Source: an uncultured Bacilli bacterium
GTDB lineage: Bacteria > Bacillota_I > Bacilli_A > RF39 > UBA660
Length of the DNA stretch: 5,451 nt
Assembly: GCA_947631345.1 (NCBI GenBank)
Contig: CANRKW010000072.1
Coordinates: 1 to 5,451, forward strand
Direction of reading: 5' to 3'
Program-made: the position numbers and the translations under genes
Part shown: positions 4,601 through 5,451 of the stretch, piece by piece
How positions within the stretch are numbered: the stretch's first letter is position 1
How the letters are laid out: each line of letters starts with the position of its first letter
Notes under the pieces: model-generated
What the model was told of the DNA's origin: nothing
The model's input: the letters and a program-made list of their open reading frames with translations, nothing else
Database searches by the model: none

Positions 4601-5451
4601 TTATTTTAATACATAATATGTATTTCTTCCGACCCCTTCTTTTACTAAAATATTGTCTTCCAATAATTTTTTAATAATTTGTTTTGATCTTGTATTTCCT
4701 ATATCTAATAGTTTTTCTATTTCTAATCTTGTTATTTTTGCTTTTTCTTTAATATAATTTGTAATAATTTCTTCTTGAGTCATATCATTAAATTCAGTTT
4801 TATTACTTTCAATATAGTTTAAATTTGGTAATGTAATTTTAAAAACATTTTCTGATAATTCAATAATTGGTTTTAGTTTAGAGCCTTGATATTCATTTAT
4901 CATTCTTCCAATGCCTGTACCATAATTTTCAACATAATTTAATCTATGAAATATTTCAGCAAGGTTAGGATTTCTTGATTCAGATACACCATTATATACA
5001 TCATTTAAAGATAAAGTACTAATTAATCCACCAGTTGAATTAATTTCAATTCTATCATCAAATATTGATAATAAAATGCTACCATTAAAGTGATAATCCC
5101 TATGAATTATTGCATTTAATAATGCTTCTCTAATAGAAAAGTCTGGATAATCCTTTTTATCAATTCTTTGTAAACCATTAAATATTGAACTTATGTGATT
5201 AGATAAATTCATATAATAAAAAGCATCTTCTACAATTTTTAAGCACGATCCAAATAATTCTTTTCTATCTTTAAATATTGTTTTATTTGTTCCGTCAAAT
5301 ACTGCACATTTTACTGTATATGGATTTTGATCGGAAAGCAAAAGTGCTAAATTATTAAATTTATTATCAGTTATCATTTTTAAACTTTTAAATTTTTCAT
5401 TTGAAAATTCAATATTTCTTTTTTTAAATATTTCTTTGGCATAATCAAATG
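4601..5451 (-). CDS. AlbA_2/HATPase_c_4-type ATP-binding protein with C-terminal winged helix (5' end outside window)
   Basis: The frame is open to the window edge, so the gene is partial at its 5' end; the ATG at 5375-5377 is an internal methionine. The 24 residues before it (FDYAKEIFKKRNIEF then SNEKFKSLK) fit the family just before the conserved NLALLLSDQNPYTVK segment. About 282 residues are visible. They show the central AVFDGTNKTIFKDRKELFGS region, then a GHKL-type ATP-binding fold: N-box REALLNAIIHRDY (visible residues 107-119), DDRIEINSTGGL (about 131-142), NPNLAEIFHRLN and the G2-like loop YGTGIGRM (about 176-183). A C-terminal winged helix (about 225-282, ITRLEIEKLLDIGNTRSKQIIKKLLEDNI) ends YYVLK. 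Such proteins (COG2865-like) are annotated as putative transcriptional regulators or AAA-4/AlbA_2 proteins; the biological role is mostly unknown. The N-terminal AlbA_2 domain should lie outside the window. No clear terminator follows before the gatC promoter, so read-through into gatCAB is possible. Confidence 0.88.
   Translation of the reverse strand, partial: FDYAKEIFKKRNIEFSNEKFKSLKMITDNKFNNLALLLSDQNPYTVKCAVFDGTNKTIFKDRKELFGSCLKIVEDAFYYMNLSNHISSIFNGLQRIDKKDYPDFSIREALLNAIIHRDYHFNGSILLSIFDDRIEINSTGGLISTLSLNDVYNGVSESRNPNLAEIFHRLNYVENYGTGIGRMINEYQGSKLKPIIELSENVFKITLPNLNYIESNKTEFNDMTQEEIITNYIKEKAKITRLEIEKLLDIGNTRSKQIIKKLLEDNILVKEGVGRNTYYVLK

Noticed and set aside
4608..4624. 17-bp palindrome AATACATA-A-TATGTATT at the 3' end of the ATP-binding protein gene
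   Set aside because: It lies in codons for the conserved-looking NTYYVLK tail and has no U-tract on the minus strand, so it is probably a by-product of AT-rich Tyr/Val/Leu codons.
5375..5377. ATG taken as the start of the ATP-binding protein
   Set aside because: The frame stays open to the window edge, the 24 upstream codons match the family, and no ribosome binding site precedes this ATG.
1..5451. Mycoplasma-type code (UGA = Trp), tRNA genes, CRISPR array, insertion sequence
   Set aside because: Tryptophan is encoded by TGG where checked and UGA ends a gene; no cloverleaf, regularly spaced repeat, transposase or terminal inverted repeat was found.

Overview
All genes in this 5.45 kb window lie on the minus strand of a very AT-rich bacterial chromosome segment. 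The codon use, the strong AGGAGG-type ribosome binding sites and the gatC-gatA-gatB gene order suggest a low-GC Gram-positive, most likely a gut Bacilli/Mollicutes-type lineage; this is inferred from composition and protein style only. Tryptophan is encoded by TGG and UGA acts as a stop (it ends the leftmost gene), so the standard code applies.

Read in the direction of transcription (right to left), the layout is as follows. (1) 5451-4601 is the 3' part of a gene for an AlbA_2/HATPase_c_4-type ATP-binding, winged-helix protein whose 5' end lies outside the window. (2) 4469-1324 is a compact gatC-gatA-gatB operon encoding the tRNA-dependent amidotransferase that converts Glu-tRNA(Gln) and/or Asp-tRNA(Asn) to the amidated forms. 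It has its own extended -10 promoter, two identical 8-nt translational overlaps, and a terminator whose stem contains the gatB stop codon. (3) 1182-909 is a broken gene for a small secreted or membrane-anchored surface protein. Its signal peptide is intact, but the reading frame shifts after about 46 codons; a promoter-like -10 lies upstream and a terminator downstream. (4) 771-43 is a DUF1016/YhcG-type PDDEXK nuclease gene with a good promoter and RBS. It stops just as the catalytic domain begins and is followed by a terminator.

The only clearly intact housekeeping unit is gatCAB; its neighbours are accessory genes, two of them degraded. I did not find a convincing undescribed system. The points most worth a second look are the DUF1016 protein cut off before its catalytic lysine motif, the frameshifted surface-protein gene, an Asp beside the GatA nucleophilic serine, and the terminator that shares sequence with the gatB stop codon.
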